Of a stretch of DNA of 64,000 nt, positions 32,998-41,273 are shown one piece after another. A model generated the notes under the pieces. The model was not told the origin of the DNA. It saw only the letters and a list, made by a program, of their open reading frames with translations, and searched no databases. How positions within the stretch are numbered: the stretch's first letter is position 1; each line of letters begins with the position of its first letter. Position numbers and translations under genes: made by a program. The stretch comes from Nocardia abscessus NBRC 100374 (GTDB lineage Bacteria > Actinomycetota > Actinomycetes > Mycobacteriales > Mycobacteriaceae): contig NZ_BAFP01000139.1 of the NCBI RefSeq assembly GCF_000308455.1, forward strand, positions 62,001 to 126,000. Reading direction: 5' to 3'.

Positions 32998-35304
32998 TCA
33001 CTCGGCGGACTCCACCCGCCTGCGGATGCGGCGAGCCGCGGCGACCAAGTTGCGCAGCGACGGCTCGAGCTGCCAATAGTGGCGAGTCTTCAGGCCGCCG
33101 TCCGGATTGGCCCACAACCGCTGCGGCGTCACCGCTTCCGCGGCCGCGGTGAGCAATTCGTCCAGCTCGTCGATGTCCGGGATGCGTGCGGACCGGCTCT
33201 CGTACACACCGGGGCCGACGCCGTGGCTCAGGCCGTGCCCGGAGGCGCAGTCCTCCTTCAGCGCCCGCAGCACCCACTCGATGGAGCGGGTCGCCACGAT
33301 GGCGGTGACGTCGGCGTCGAGTTGCTCGATCGCCTCGACCACCTCGGCGCGGCCGGAATAACCGATGTGCGTGTGGATCTGCGTCTCGGCCTGCACCCCC
33401 GAGGTGGCCAGCCGGAACGCGCCGATCGCCCAGCGCAGGTACTCCGCGCGGCCCTCCGGGCGCAGCGGCAGCATTTCCCGGATCGCGGGCTCGTCGACCT
33501 GGATGATCGAGATGCCCGCCTTCTCCAGGTCCACCACCTCGTCACGGATCGCCAGCGCCACCTGGTCGGCGGTCTCGTACAGCGGCTGGTCCTGCCGGAC
33601 GAAGGACCGGGCGATCATGGTGACCGGCCCGGTGACCATGCCTTTGACCGGTTTGTCGGTGAGCGACTGCGCGTAGCTGATCCACTCCACCGACATCGGC
33701 GCCGGGCGCGACACGTCGCCGTAGATGATCGGCGGTCGCACACAACGGGATCCGTACACCTGCACCCAGCCGAAGTGGGTGGTCGCGAAGCCGTCGAGCA
33801 GCTCGGCGAAGTACTGGATCATGTCGTTGCGCTCGTGCTCGCCGTGCACCAGCACGTCCAGGCCGATGTCCTCCTGCAGCCGGATCGTCGCCTCGATCTC
33901 GGCCTCGATCCGCTTGCGGTACTCCTCGTAGGACAACCGGCCCTCACCGAGTTCGTAGCGCGCCTGGCGGATCCCGGCGGTCTGTGGGAAGGACCCGAGC
34001 GTGGTCGCGGGCACCGGCGGCAGGTTCAGCTTGCGCTGCTGAGCTTCCCGGCGCACCTCGTAGGGCTCTCGCGAGCGCATGTCCGGGGTGATCGCGTAGA
34101 CCCGCTGCCGCACCGCGTGCTTCTGCTTGAAATGCACCTCGGTCGGCCGCTTGCGCCACTTGTCCGACGGACCCTCGGTGAGCGCCGTGGCGAGCGAGAC
34201 CACCTCGCCCACCTTCTGCTTCGCGAAGGCGAGCCGATCGGCGACGTGCCCCTCGATGTCGTATTCGATCAGCAGGTCGTATGGCACGTGCAGCAGCGTG
34301 GTCCCGGTCGAGACGACCAGGTCCGGGCACACCTTGGCCAGTTCGTTGAGGTATTCCAGCGTGACGTAGCGGTCCGCGCGCCACACGTTGCGGCCGCTGA
34401 TCACGCCCGCGTACAGGCGCTTGCGGCGGATGCCGGGAATCTTCGCCAGATCCTCCGGCCGGATCCGATGGCTCGCGAGGTCCAGGCCGATCGCCTCGAC
34501 GTTGGTGCCCGCCAGGATGGTCAGCGCCTCCCCGAAATCACCGTACTGGCCGGTGACCAGGATGCGCGGGCGCAGCGGGGCCTTGGCCAGGCGCTGGTAG
34601 GCGGCCTCGAACGCGGCCAGCTCGGCGGGCGTGCGCTCACTGGTGAACGCGGGCTCGTCCAGCTGCACGCAGGTGGCGCCGCGCTTGGCGAGGATCTCGA
34701 ACAGTTCCTCGTAGACCGGTAGCAGCTTGTCCAGCAGGCTCAGCGTGTCGAATCCGCCCGAATCACCGGGGATGTGCCCGGCCTTGGACAGCAGCAGCAG
34801 CGACACCGGCCCGAGGACGACCGGACGCAGTTCGATGTCGGCCGCCTTCGCGCGATCGAACTCGTCGAGCAGGGCCTCCGGATGCAGCGAGAACTCGGTG
34901 GCGGCGTCCACTTCCGGCTGGCGGTAGTGGTAGTTCGTGCCGAAGAACCGCACCAGCTCGAGCGGCGGCAGATCCGGGCGGCCGCGCGCCATCAGGAAGT
35001 AGAAGTCCAGCGGGTGCAGGTCGTCGCGGTAGGGCTCGAACCGCCGGGGCACCGCGCCGAACAGCAGCGCGTTGTCCAGGACGTGGTCGTAGAACGAGAA
35101 GGTGTTGCCGGGCACCTGGGTCAGGCCGGTGGCGGCCAGCTCGTTGAACTGGGTCTCCTGGATCTCGCGACCGACCGCCAGCAGCTCCTCGCGGTCGAGC
35201 GAACCGTGCCAGTAGGCCTCCAACGCCCGCTTGAGCTCGCGGTGCGGTCCGATTCTGGGATAGCCGAGAATGCTCGAGCCGTAGCCGTCGGTCACGTTCA
35301 CCAT
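32998..35304 (-). CDS. metE: MetE family protein lacking the zinc ligands
   Basis: MetE moves a methyl group from methyltetrahydrofolate to homocysteine without cobalamin. This 768-residue protein has both barrels and most conserved blocks: GYPRIGPHRELKRALEAYW near the N-terminus, TLGSFPQTAGIRQAR, YGSRCVRPPIIYGDV and IIQVDEPAIRE. The zinc site is gone, however. Compared with E. coli His641/Cys643/Glu665/Cys726, this protein has His646, Gly648 (HTHIGYS), Val670 (AIVATRS) and Gly736 (NPDGGLKTR). Zinc activates homocysteine, so ordinary methionine synthesis by this protein is doubtful. The frame is intact, with no sign of decay. Start ATG 35304; AGAAGGT lies about nine bases upstream. The symbol is used for family only. 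Confidence 0.9.
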   Translation of the reverse strand: MVNVTDGYGSSILGYPRIGPHRELKRALEAYWHGSLDREELLAVGREIQETQFNELAATGLTQVPGNTFSFYDHVLDNALLFGAVPRRFEPYRDDLHPLDFYFLMARGRPDLPPLELVRFFGTNYHYRQPEVDAATEFSLHPEALLDEFDRAKAADIELRPVVLGPVSLLLLSKAGHIPGDSGGFDTLSLLDKLLPVYEELFEILAKRGATCVQLDEPAFTSERTPAELAAFEAAYQRLAKAPLRPRILVTGQYGDFGEALTILAGTNVEAIGLDLASHRIRPEDLAKIPGIRRKRLYAGVISGRNVWRADRYVTLEYLNELAKVCPDLVVSTGTTLLHVPYDLLIEYDIEGHVADRLAFAKQKVGEVVSLATALTEGPSDKWRKRPTEVHFKQKHAVRQRVYAITPDMRSREPYEVRREAQQRKLNLPPVPATTLGSFPQTAGIRQARYELGEGRLSYEEYRKRIEAEIEATIRLQEDIGLDVLVHGEHERNDMIQYFAELLDGFATTHFGWVQVYGSRCVRPPIIYGDVSRPAPMSVEWISYAQSLTDKPVKGMVTGPVTMIARSFVRQDQPLYETADQVALAIRDEVVDLEKAGISIIQVDEPAIREMLPLRPEGRAEYLRWAIGAFRLATSGVQAETQIHTHIGYSGRAEVVEAIEQLDADVTAIVATRSIEWVLRALKEDCASGHGLSHGVGPGVYESRSARIPDIDELDELLTAAAEAVTPQRLWANPDGGLKTRHYWQLEPSLRNLVAAARRIRRRVESAE

Positions 35305-35311
35305 GAGCGGA

Positions 35312-35398
35312 TTACCTTCTTTCGATCACCTGCGCGGCCCGCCGAGATCGACGGGTCGATCCGGCTGCGCTCTGGATACCCAGCCGCGCCGTCGACAT
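35312..35398 (-). CDS. Possible 28-residue leader peptide before the MetE homologue
   Basis: A small frame beginning MSTARLGIQSAAG and ending in an Arg-rich VIERR whose stop TAA (35312-35314) lies within the ribosome-binding region of the next gene, seven bases before its ATG. Such an overlap would allow translational coupling. I see no Met-, Cys- or Ser-rich run like known sulfur-metabolism leader peptides, and no ribosome site of its own, so this may be chance. Confidence 0.2.
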   Translation of the reverse strand: MSTARLGIQSAAGSTRRSRRAAQVIERR

Positions 35399-35711
35399 GG
35401 CCCGGCTGTTGTGCAGCTTATGCCGACTGCCGTCACCGGCTCGGCAACACCAACTTCTGGTCGATTCTCCGCATCGAGGCCGGGCAGCGCCGCCGGTCAC
35501 CGCGAGCGAGCCATTGCCTCGGCGCACCTTTGATAGCGATCGTCAGGTGCTCGTCCTACCCAGTCCCATCGGGTGCGAGTCTTACGAGCACCGTTCGCGG
35601 CCCGTCTCGCGTCCGAGTGTCCGTTGCGCATGCGCCGCAGGCGCGAGCAGCGGACGCTCGGACGCGAGACTCCCAGGGGCACCGCACCCGTAGCGCCGCA
35701 GGCGCTGTAGA
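35399..35711. other. Intergenic region upstream of metE with long hairpins
   Basis: No protein gene is supported here. It holds a long hairpin (35604-35623 with 35651-35670, 20-bp arms with one mismatch, 27-base loop) and a short AGCGCC/GGCGCT stem at 35692-35706 directly after the fadB2 stop, probably the terminator of fadB2 transcription. I found no cobalamin-riboswitch B12 box in the stretch before metE. Confidence 0.55.
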
Positions 35712-36581
35712 TCAGGCCCTGTACTGGTAGAAGCCCGCTCCGGTCTTCTTGCCGAGCAGACCCGCCTCGACCATGCGCATGAGCAGCGGCGGCGCCGAGT
35801 ACAACGGCTCCTTGAACTCGCCGTACATCGAGTCGGCGATGGACTTCACGGTGTCCAGGCCGACCAGGTCGGTCAGCGCCAGCGGGCCCATCGGGTGGGC
35901 GCAACCGAGCACCATCGCCTTGTCCACGTCCTCCTTGGTCGCGAAGCCGGACTCGACCATGCGGATCGCCGACAGCAGATACGGCACCAGCAGCGCGTTG
36001 ACCACGAAGCCGGAACGGTCCGCCGACCGCACGACCTGCTTGCCGAGCACGTCGCCCGCGAAGGCCTCGGCCCGCACGGAGACCGACTCGCTGGTCTTGA
36101 GCGTGGTGACCAGCTCGACCAGCGGCAGCACCGGGACGGGGTTGAAGAAGTGCATGCCGACCACGCGCTCGGGGTTCGCCGTGGCGACCGCGATCTTCAT
36201 GATCGGGATGGACGAGGTGTTGGAGGCCAGCACGGCCGAGGGGTCGGTGACGACCTTGTCGAGCTCGGCGAAGATGCTCGTCTTCACCTTCTCGTCCTCG
36301 AGCACCGCCTCGACCACCAGCTGGCGGTCGGCGAAGTCGCCGAGATCGGAGGTGAACCGCAGACGCCACGCGGCCTGTTCGCGTTCGCGCTCGGTGATCT
36401 TCCCGCTGCTCACGCCGCGATCGAGGGACCGGAGGATGCGGGCGCGGCCCGCAGCGGCCAGTTCACGGGTCTGCTCGAACACCAGCACGTCGATGTGCGC
36501 CCTGGCACACACCTCCGCGATTCCGGCGCCCATCTGGCCGGCGCCGATAACACCGACGCGTTGGATCTTTTCGCTGCTCAC
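35712..36581 (-). CDS. fadB2: 3-hydroxybutyryl-CoA dehydrogenase
   Basis: A 289-residue NAD-dependent enzyme oxidising 3-hydroxybutyryl-CoA. The Rossmann motif VGVIGAGQMGAGIAEV is at residues 9-24. The catalytic His sits in GMHFFNPVPVLPLVE with the Glu partner, followed by the C-terminal domain RSGFVVNALLVPYL and a LTDLVGLDTV segment. The GTG at 36581 has AGGAGCGGG upstream and is preferred to longer starts. It lies directly downstream of aceA on the same strand, as fadB2 follows icl1 in M. tuberculosis (Rv0467-Rv0468), tying fatty-acid degradation to the glyoxylate shunt. Confidence 0.95.
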   Translation of the reverse strand: MSSEKIQRVGVIGAGQMGAGIAEVCARAHIDVLVFEQTRELAAAGRARILRSLDRGVSSGKITEREREQAAWRLRFTSDLGDFADRQLVVEAVLEDEKVKTSIFAELDKVVTDPSAVLASNTSSIPIMKIAVATANPERVVGMHFFNPVPVLPLVELVTTLKTSESVSVRAEAFAGDVLGKQVVRSADRSGFVVNALLVPYLLSAIRMVESGFATKEDVDKAMVLGCAHPMGPLALTDLVGLDTVKSIADSMYGEFKEPLYSAPPLLMRMVEAGLLGKKTGAGFYQYRA

Positions 36582-36679
36582 GTCCCGCTCCTGCTGGGTT
36601 GTCTGGCTCTGGGGTGGCTGGTCTGCAAAGGTGTCGCTCCGGTGTGAGCGTGCCCTTCGATGGTCCAAGGTATAGGGAT

Positions 36680-36713
36680 GCCCTCCCCGCCGGGGCTGTT
36701 CAGCGGGGAGGGC
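36680..36713 (-). terminator. Hairpin between aceA and fadB2
   Basis: GCCCTCCCCGC (36680-36690) pairs perfectly with GCGGGGAGGGC (36703-36713) over a 12-base loop, 156 bp after the aceA stop and about 100 bp before fadB2. There is no U-tract. It probably reduces read-through from the strongly regulated aceA. Confidence 0.5.
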
Positions 36714-36868
36714 AGTACACCCCTACCGGAGTAGAGGAATGTCGGTTTTCACGTCGGGAACCTCACTTCCCTCGGCAAGCACCTGATGTGGTTTTCGAAT
36801 GCCCGCGCATCGCGACCCGCGACGCGCGAGGCATTCGACCAGCCGCGACCGAGGCGCGGCATTTCAAC

Positions 36869-38158
36869 TCAGTGGAACTGCCCCTCTTCGGTCGAGCCCT
36901 TCAGCGCGGCCGTCGAGGTGTTCGGGTCCACGGTGGTGGCGATGGTGTCGAAGTAGCCTGCGCCGACCTCACGCTGGTGCTTGATGGCGGTGAAGCCACG
37001 CTCGGCGGCGGCCTTGAACTCGCGCTCCTGCAGGTCGACGAAGGCGGTCATGCCCTCGCGGGCGTAGCCGTAGGCCAGGTCGAACATGCCGTAGTTGAGC
37101 GAGTGGAAGCCGGCCAGGGTGATGAACTGGAACTTGAAGCCCATCGCGCCGAGCTCACGCTGGAACTTCGCGATGGTCGCGTCGTCCAGGTGGGCCTTCC
37201 AGTTGAAGGACGGCGAGCAGTTGTAGGCCAGCAGCTGATCCGGGAACTCGCCACGGACGGCCTCGGCGAACTTGCGCGCGACCTCGAGGTCCGGCACGCC
37301 GGTCTCCATCCAGATGAGGTCGGCGTAGGGGGCGTAGGCCTTGGCACGCGCGATGCAGGGCTCGATGCCGTTCTTCACACCGAAGAAGCCCTCGGGGGTG
37401 CGGGTGCCGTCCAGGAACTCACGGTCGCGCTCGTCCACGTCCGAGGTGATCAGGGTGGCGGCCTCGGCGTCGGTGCGGGCGATGATCACCGACGGCACGT
37501 CGGCGACGTCGGACGCGAGACGCGCGGAGGTCAGGGTGCGGATGTGCTGCTGGGTCGGGATCAGCACCTTGCCGCCCAGGTGGCCGCACTTCTTCTCGGA
37601 GGCCAGCTGGTCCTCCCAGTGCACGCCCGCGGCGCCGGCCTGGATCATGGCCTTCTGCAGCTCGTAGGCGTTCAGCGCGCCACCGAAGCCGGCTTCGGCG
37701 TCGGCGACGATCGGGGCCAGCCAGTTGGAAACGGCGGTGTCGCCCTCGACCTTGGCGATCTCGTCGGCGCGCAGCAGCGCGTTGTTGATGCGGCGGACCA
37801 CGGCCGGAACCGAGTTGGCCGGGTACAGCGACTGGTCGGGGTAGGTGTGGCCGGACAGGTTCGCGTCACCTGCGACCTGCCAACCCGACAGGTAGATGGC
37901 CTTCAGCCCGGCGCGGACCTGCTGGACCGCCTGGTTGCCGGTGAGGGCGCCGAGGGAGTTGATGTAGTCCTCGTTGTTGACGAGATCCCACAGGATCTCC
38001 GAGCCGCGGCGAGCGAGGGTGGCCTCCTCGACGACGGTGCCTTGGAGCTTCGACACCTGCTCCGCGGTGTAGTTACGGGTGACGCCCTTCCAGCGGGGGT
38101 TGGTGTCCCAATCCTGCTGGATTTCCGCGGCGGTCCTCGGGGTGCCGGTGGTCGACAT
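36869..38158 (-). CDS. aceA: Isocitrate lyase
   Basis: A 429-residue ICL of the ICL1 type that cleaves isocitrate to succinate and glyoxylate, first step of the glyoxylate shunt during growth on fatty acids or acetate; some also act as methylisocitrate lyases. The catalytic loop KKCGHLGGK, TDAEAATL and YNCSPSFNW are all intact. The ATG at 38158 starts MSTTGTPRTAAEIQQDW, the expected N-terminus. The 5' region contains a cluster of TTTGC/GCAAA repeats suited to a RamB-type regulator. Confidence 0.97.
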   Translation of the reverse strand: MSTTGTPRTAAEIQQDWDTNPRWKGVTRNYTAEQVSKLQGTVVEEATLARRGSEILWDLVNNEDYINSLGALTGNQAVQQVRAGLKAIYLSGWQVAGDANLSGHTYPDQSLYPANSVPAVVRRINNALLRADEIAKVEGDTAVSNWLAPIVADAEAGFGGALNAYELQKAMIQAGAAGVHWEDQLASEKKCGHLGGKVLIPTQQHIRTLTSARLASDVADVPSVIIARTDAEAATLITSDVDERDREFLDGTRTPEGFFGVKNGIEPCIARAKAYAPYADLIWMETGVPDLEVARKFAEAVRGEFPDQLLAYNCSPSFNWKAHLDDATIAKFQRELGAMGFKFQFITLAGFHSLNYGMFDLAYGYAREGMTAFVDLQEREFKAAAERGFTAIKHQREVGAGYFDTIATTVDPNTSTAALKGSTEEGQFH

Positions 38159-38339
38159 CTGTGACTCCACTTCTTCGTTCGGTCCATGCCGCCCGGTCGA
38201 GCTACGAGGCAGCTCGTACTGCTGGAGCGGCAATTTGCAGGCTTGCTAGGCCCTTGGGGTGTACTTCCACACGATGGCACACGAAGAAATAGCCGTCTAC
38301 CTGTTGTTAATGTGAATCTAAGCTAGGTTTTCCGCCCTC

Positions 38340-38384
38340 TTTGCTAACCCTGCAAAATTTGCCACCGAATTGCAAAGGTGCAAT
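38340..38384. promoter_or_regulatory. Cluster of TTTGC/GCAAA repeats upstream of aceA
   Basis: Within 45 bp lie TTTGC-n7-GCAAA (38340-38356), GCAAA-A-TTTGC (38352-38362) and ATTGC-n6-GCAAT (38369-38384), in an unusually AT-rich stretch. In corynebacteria RamB sites upstream of aceA contain TTTGCAAA-like cores; M. tuberculosis also has RamB next to icl1. The leader down to the ATG would be about 150-200 bases. Candidate RamB/GlxR-type control region. Confidence 0.5.
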
Positions 38385-38922
38385 CTACTGGCCGGTAGTG
38401 CTGACGTGCGGTTTTAGCGTAACGCTTGTACTGTTAGCGATCGACGGGCGGTCCGGTTCCGGCCCGCCCGGCCATTCCCAACTGTGAGCACCTTCACAAG
38501 TCCTGGCAGGCGCCCTTCGTGTGGGCCACGCCACCCTGGGCGGCGCCCGAGCGGTCGACTCCACGCGAGCCCCGGCAGGGAAGCGCCGAGAACCACGCGG
38601 CTAGCGGGAGCACTCCGGTTCACCGAGCACCCCACACACCGGCGCCGCATATCCGGCCGCCCGCAGGATGGGACGCCTTCACCGCGGGGGTGCAATCAGG
38701 GGAGCTCCGCCCGCCCGCATAACGACTCCACACGCGCGACTCGCAAGGAAACTCGAGGCGTAAACACTCTCATCGCAGGCGTACGCGCCAACTACCTGCT
38801 GACGGGTGGCACATCAGCGAGAGCCGTACTCGCATTTCGCCACAGGCATGTGCCACTCGTGGGTGAGTACGGGGGATTCGGCGCCGTTTGGAGGAGCGCA
38901 TCCGGTCGGGCTGGTTGTCGGT
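38385..38922. other. Intergenic region without a supported gene
   Basis: About 540 bp between the aceA control region and puuE. The open frames here have shadow-like Arg/Pro-rich composition and no ribosome sites. The only structure seen is a pair of interleaved inverted repeats at 38806-38872 (stem GTGGCACAT/ATGTGCCAC crossing stem CCGTACTCGC/GTGAGTACGG), a possible pseudoknot. Confidence 0.5.
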
Positions 38923-39873
38923 TCAGGGCGAGTTGGGTGGGGGGTGGAACGTGCGCCAGTGTTCGGCGATGTCGATGCGGCGGGTGAGCCAGACCTGGTC
39001 GTAGGACTGGATGTGGTCGAGTAGGCGTTCCAGGGCGGCGGTGCGGGCTGGGCGGCCGATGAGGCGGCAGTGCAGGCCGATGGACAGCATTTTCGGGCTG
39101 CCTTCCGCGCCTTCGCGGTAGAGGACGTCGAAGGCGTCGCGTACGTGGGCGAAGAACTGCTCGCCGGTCGGGAAACCGGCGGGCGAGGCGAAGCGCATGT
39201 CGTTGGTGTCCAGGGTGTAGGGGACCACCAAATGGTCGTGGCCGTGGACGCGCACCCAATAGGGCAGGTCGTCGGCGTAGGAATCCGCGTCGTAGACGAA
39301 GCCGCCGTGCTCGACCACCAATTCCCTGGTGTGCGGCGAATCGCGGCCGGTGTACCAGCCCAGGGGCGCGTCGCCGGTCAGCTCGGTCAGGATGCGCACC
39401 GCCTCGGTCATGTGCGCGCGTTCGGTGTCGCGGTCGGTGAGCTGATAGGACTTCCAGCGCAGGCCATGGCAGGCGATCTCGTGACCCAGTTCCCCGAAGG
39501 CCGCCACCGCCTCCGGGTTTCGTTGCAGGGCGCGGGCGACGGCGAAGATCGTCAGCGGCAACCCGCGTCGCTCGAAGACGCGCAGTACTCGCCACAGCCC
39601 GGCGCGGGAGCCGTATTCGTAGAGCGACTCCATGCTCATATGGCGGTTCGGGAACGCTTCCGCGGGCGTCATCTCCGACAAGAACGTCTCGGAGTATTCG
39701 TCGCCGTCGAGGACGCTGCTCTCGCCGCCCTCTTCGTAGTTGAGCACGAACTGGACCGCGATCCGCGCCTCACCCGGCCACCGAGGGTCCGGTGGGTTCG
39801 GGCCGTAACCGACGAAATCCCTCGCACCCTCGACTCTTACGCCCCGCTGCCACCCTCGGTCCTGGCCGCTCAC
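38923..39873 (-). CDS. puuE: Allantoinase PuuE (polysaccharide-deacetylase fold)
   Basis: A 316-residue protein of the PuuE group, which opens the hydantoin ring of allantoin to allantoate with a NodB-like barrel rather than the usual amidohydrolase. It starts with the RDFVGYGPNPPDPRWPGEAR region, then NYEEGGE, FPNRHMSMES, the metal-site AFGELGHEIACHGLRW, and ends with the GLHCRLIGRPART region, all typical of PuuE. Metal- or cofactor-independence differs within the fold and is not settled here. It lies downstream of the allantoicase gene on the same strand with a 378-bp repeat-bearing gap. Allantoin from the urate genes is its expected substrate. Confidence 0.93.
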   Translation of the reverse strand: MSGQDRGWQRGVRVEGARDFVGYGPNPPDPRWPGEARIAVQFVLNYEEGGESSVLDGDEYSETFLSEMTPAEAFPNRHMSMESLYEYGSRAGLWRVLRVFERRGLPLTIFAVARALQRNPEAVAAFGELGHEIACHGLRWKSYQLTDRDTERAHMTEAVRILTELTGDAPLGWYTGRDSPHTRELVVEHGGFVYDADSYADDLPYWVRVHGHDHLVVPYTLDTNDMRFASPAGFPTGEQFFAHVRDAFDVLYREGAEGSPKMLSIGLHCRLIGRPARTAALERLLDHIQSYDQVWLTRRIDIAEHWRTFHPPPNSP

Positions 39874-40209
39874 GACTGCGCCTCATCCACGCTCCGCCGC
39901 CGCCTTCGCGCCCCGCCGGTCACGACTGGTCCTCGCCGACGCTCCGCCGCCGTCCTCGCGCCCGGCTGCACACGACTGCGCCTCCCCGCCCCTCCGCCAC
40001 CAGCCCATGGGCCTGCCTCACGACTGCGCCTGGTCCACGCCCGGCTCCGACCCTCTCCGCCACCAGCCCATGAGCCCGCTTCACAACGGCACCTCGCGGA
40101 CACTCCGCCACCAGCCCATGAGCCCGCTTCACGACTGTGCATCGGAGGCGCTCCCCCACCGACCCTTGGGCCTGCCTCACGACTGCGCCTGGTCGACGCC
40201 CGGCTCCGG
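39871..40209. repeat. Degenerate tandem repeat, unit about 48-50 bp, seven copies
   Basis: A CACGACTGCGCCT-like start recurs at 39871, 39921, 39971, 40019, 40082, 40130 and 40178, giving steps of 50, 50, 48, 63, 48 and 48 bp. Units share CTCCGCCACCAGCCCATG and GCCTGCCT/CCCGCTT blocks, but copies have diverged. The array fills the space between puuE and allantoicase. Open frames through it are repeat artefacts, with no ribosome sites. Confidence 0.8.
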
Positions 40210-40251
40210 CAGCCGCGATGCGCGATATCGACTTTCGCCCGGCGCCCCCGC

Positions 40252-41229
40252 TCATGCGCCGAGCTCGCCGTACAGTCGCAGCCGCGCCAGCCCGCCGTCG
40301 GGGTAGATGTCCAGGCGGACCTCTTCCACCGACGCGGCCATCGGCGCGATCGGGAACCGGTGCCTGGTATCGGGTTGTAGCGCGGTGCGCGGTAACAGCT
40401 CCAGTTCGGTGCCGTCGTTGGTGCGTCCGGTGAGCCGGGCCGCGCCCGGGCTGTTGCCCAGGAAGTAGGAGGTGTCGAGTTCGGCGAGCCGGATCAGTCC
40501 CGGTCCGGCCAGGCGGACGCGCACCCAGTCGTTGCCGTCGTCCCTGCGCCGGGCGGTCTCCCAGCCCTCGCCCATGGACCGGGCCCGGCCGGGATAGAGC
40601 AGCTGGTTGGGCGAGCTGTAGAAGCGGTTGGAGCAGTCCAGCACCAGCGCGCCGTTCTCCAGCGCGGCCAGATCGAGCGGGCCCAGGCCGAGCAGCCGCG
40701 GATCCGGTCGCCCCTCGCCGTGCACTCGCAGCCTGGCCACGCCACCGTCCGGGTGCATGGTGAGCTTCACGTGCGTCCAGCGCTTCTCGTTCTCGACGGC
40801 GAACTGGTTGCGGCTGTCGCCGGTCACCGGAGAGCGATCGACCAGCATCACCCAATCGTCCCGCGCGGCAATCGTTTCCGCAGGCGGATAGTCCTCGATC
40901 TCCAGCGCGGACACCGAGACGGCCGGTGGGTAGTTGCCCGTGAACCATGCCGTGTCCACGACGATCCCGCGGATCACGCCCGGCACACCGAGCCGCACGA
41001 TCGCGGAGTCGTCGCCGGGCTGCCCGCGGTGCCTGCGTGTCTCCCAGCCGTCGTAGATCTGGCCCTTGTGCCCGAAGCTGGACGGCTGGTACAGGGCGGG
41101 ACCAGGGTTGATCAAATTCTCCTTCTCCGCGAAGAATTCGTCGTTCGCCCAGATCACCGAGCCGCCGAGCGGCCGGACCGCCAGATCCGGCAGCAGCGTG
41201 AACTCCTCGTCGTCGCCCCGGTCGCGCAT
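40252..41229 (-). CDS. alc: Allantoicase
   Basis: A 325-residue allantoicase that hydrolyses allantoate to ureidoglycolate and urea. It contains two repeated jelly-roll halves, each beginning with the LGGSVIWANDEFFAEKENL and ALVLDCSNRFYSSPNQLLYPG type segments and each ending with an RLRVHGEG/RLRLYGELG strand. The ATG at 41229 has AGGAGG at five bases and is preferred over a GTG near 41277 that would overlap the upstream gene. It is in line with DUF6986, the xanthine dehydrogenase genes and puuE. Confidence 0.94.
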   Translation of the reverse strand: MRDRGDDEEFTLLPDLAVRPLGGSVIWANDEFFAEKENLINPGPALYQPSSFGHKGQIYDGWETRRHRGQPGDDSAIVRLGVPGVIRGIVVDTAWFTGNYPPAVSVSALEIEDYPPAETIAARDDWVMLVDRSPVTGDSRNQFAVENEKRWTHVKLTMHPDGGVARLRVHGEGRPDPRLLGLGPLDLAALENGALVLDCSNRFYSSPNQLLYPGRARSMGEGWETARRRDDGNDWVRVRLAGPGLIRLAELDTSYFLGNSPGAARLTGRTNDGTELELLPRTALQPDTRHRFPIAPMAASVEEVRLDIYPDGGLARLRLYGELGA

Positions 41230-41273
41230 CGCGCCTCCTGTGTCTTTCGGAACCACCCCGTTCGGATGACCGA

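Noticed and set aside
32122..34722. Long plus-strand open frame opposite metE and VOC-TetR
   Set aside because: Shadow frame of high-GC coding sequence; no recognised domain, and the minus-strand genes are clear.
35305..35560. Cobalamin or SAM riboswitch upstream of the MetE homologue
   Set aside because: I looked for the conserved B12 box and for SAM-type core helices on the minus strand and found none.
38484..38987. Open frame in the aceA-puuE gap
   Set aside because: Pro/Arg-rich shadow-like product, no ribosome site, and it runs into the opposite strand of puuE.
39870..40142. Repetitive open frames (AGSWAGGGE-like units) over the tandem repeat
   Set aside because: Periodicity comes from the DNA repeat itself; copies differ in frame-breaking lengths and no start signal is present.
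39871..40209. CRISPR array
   Set aside because: Units are about 48-50 bp, diverged and contiguous, with no unique spacers and no cas genes nearby.
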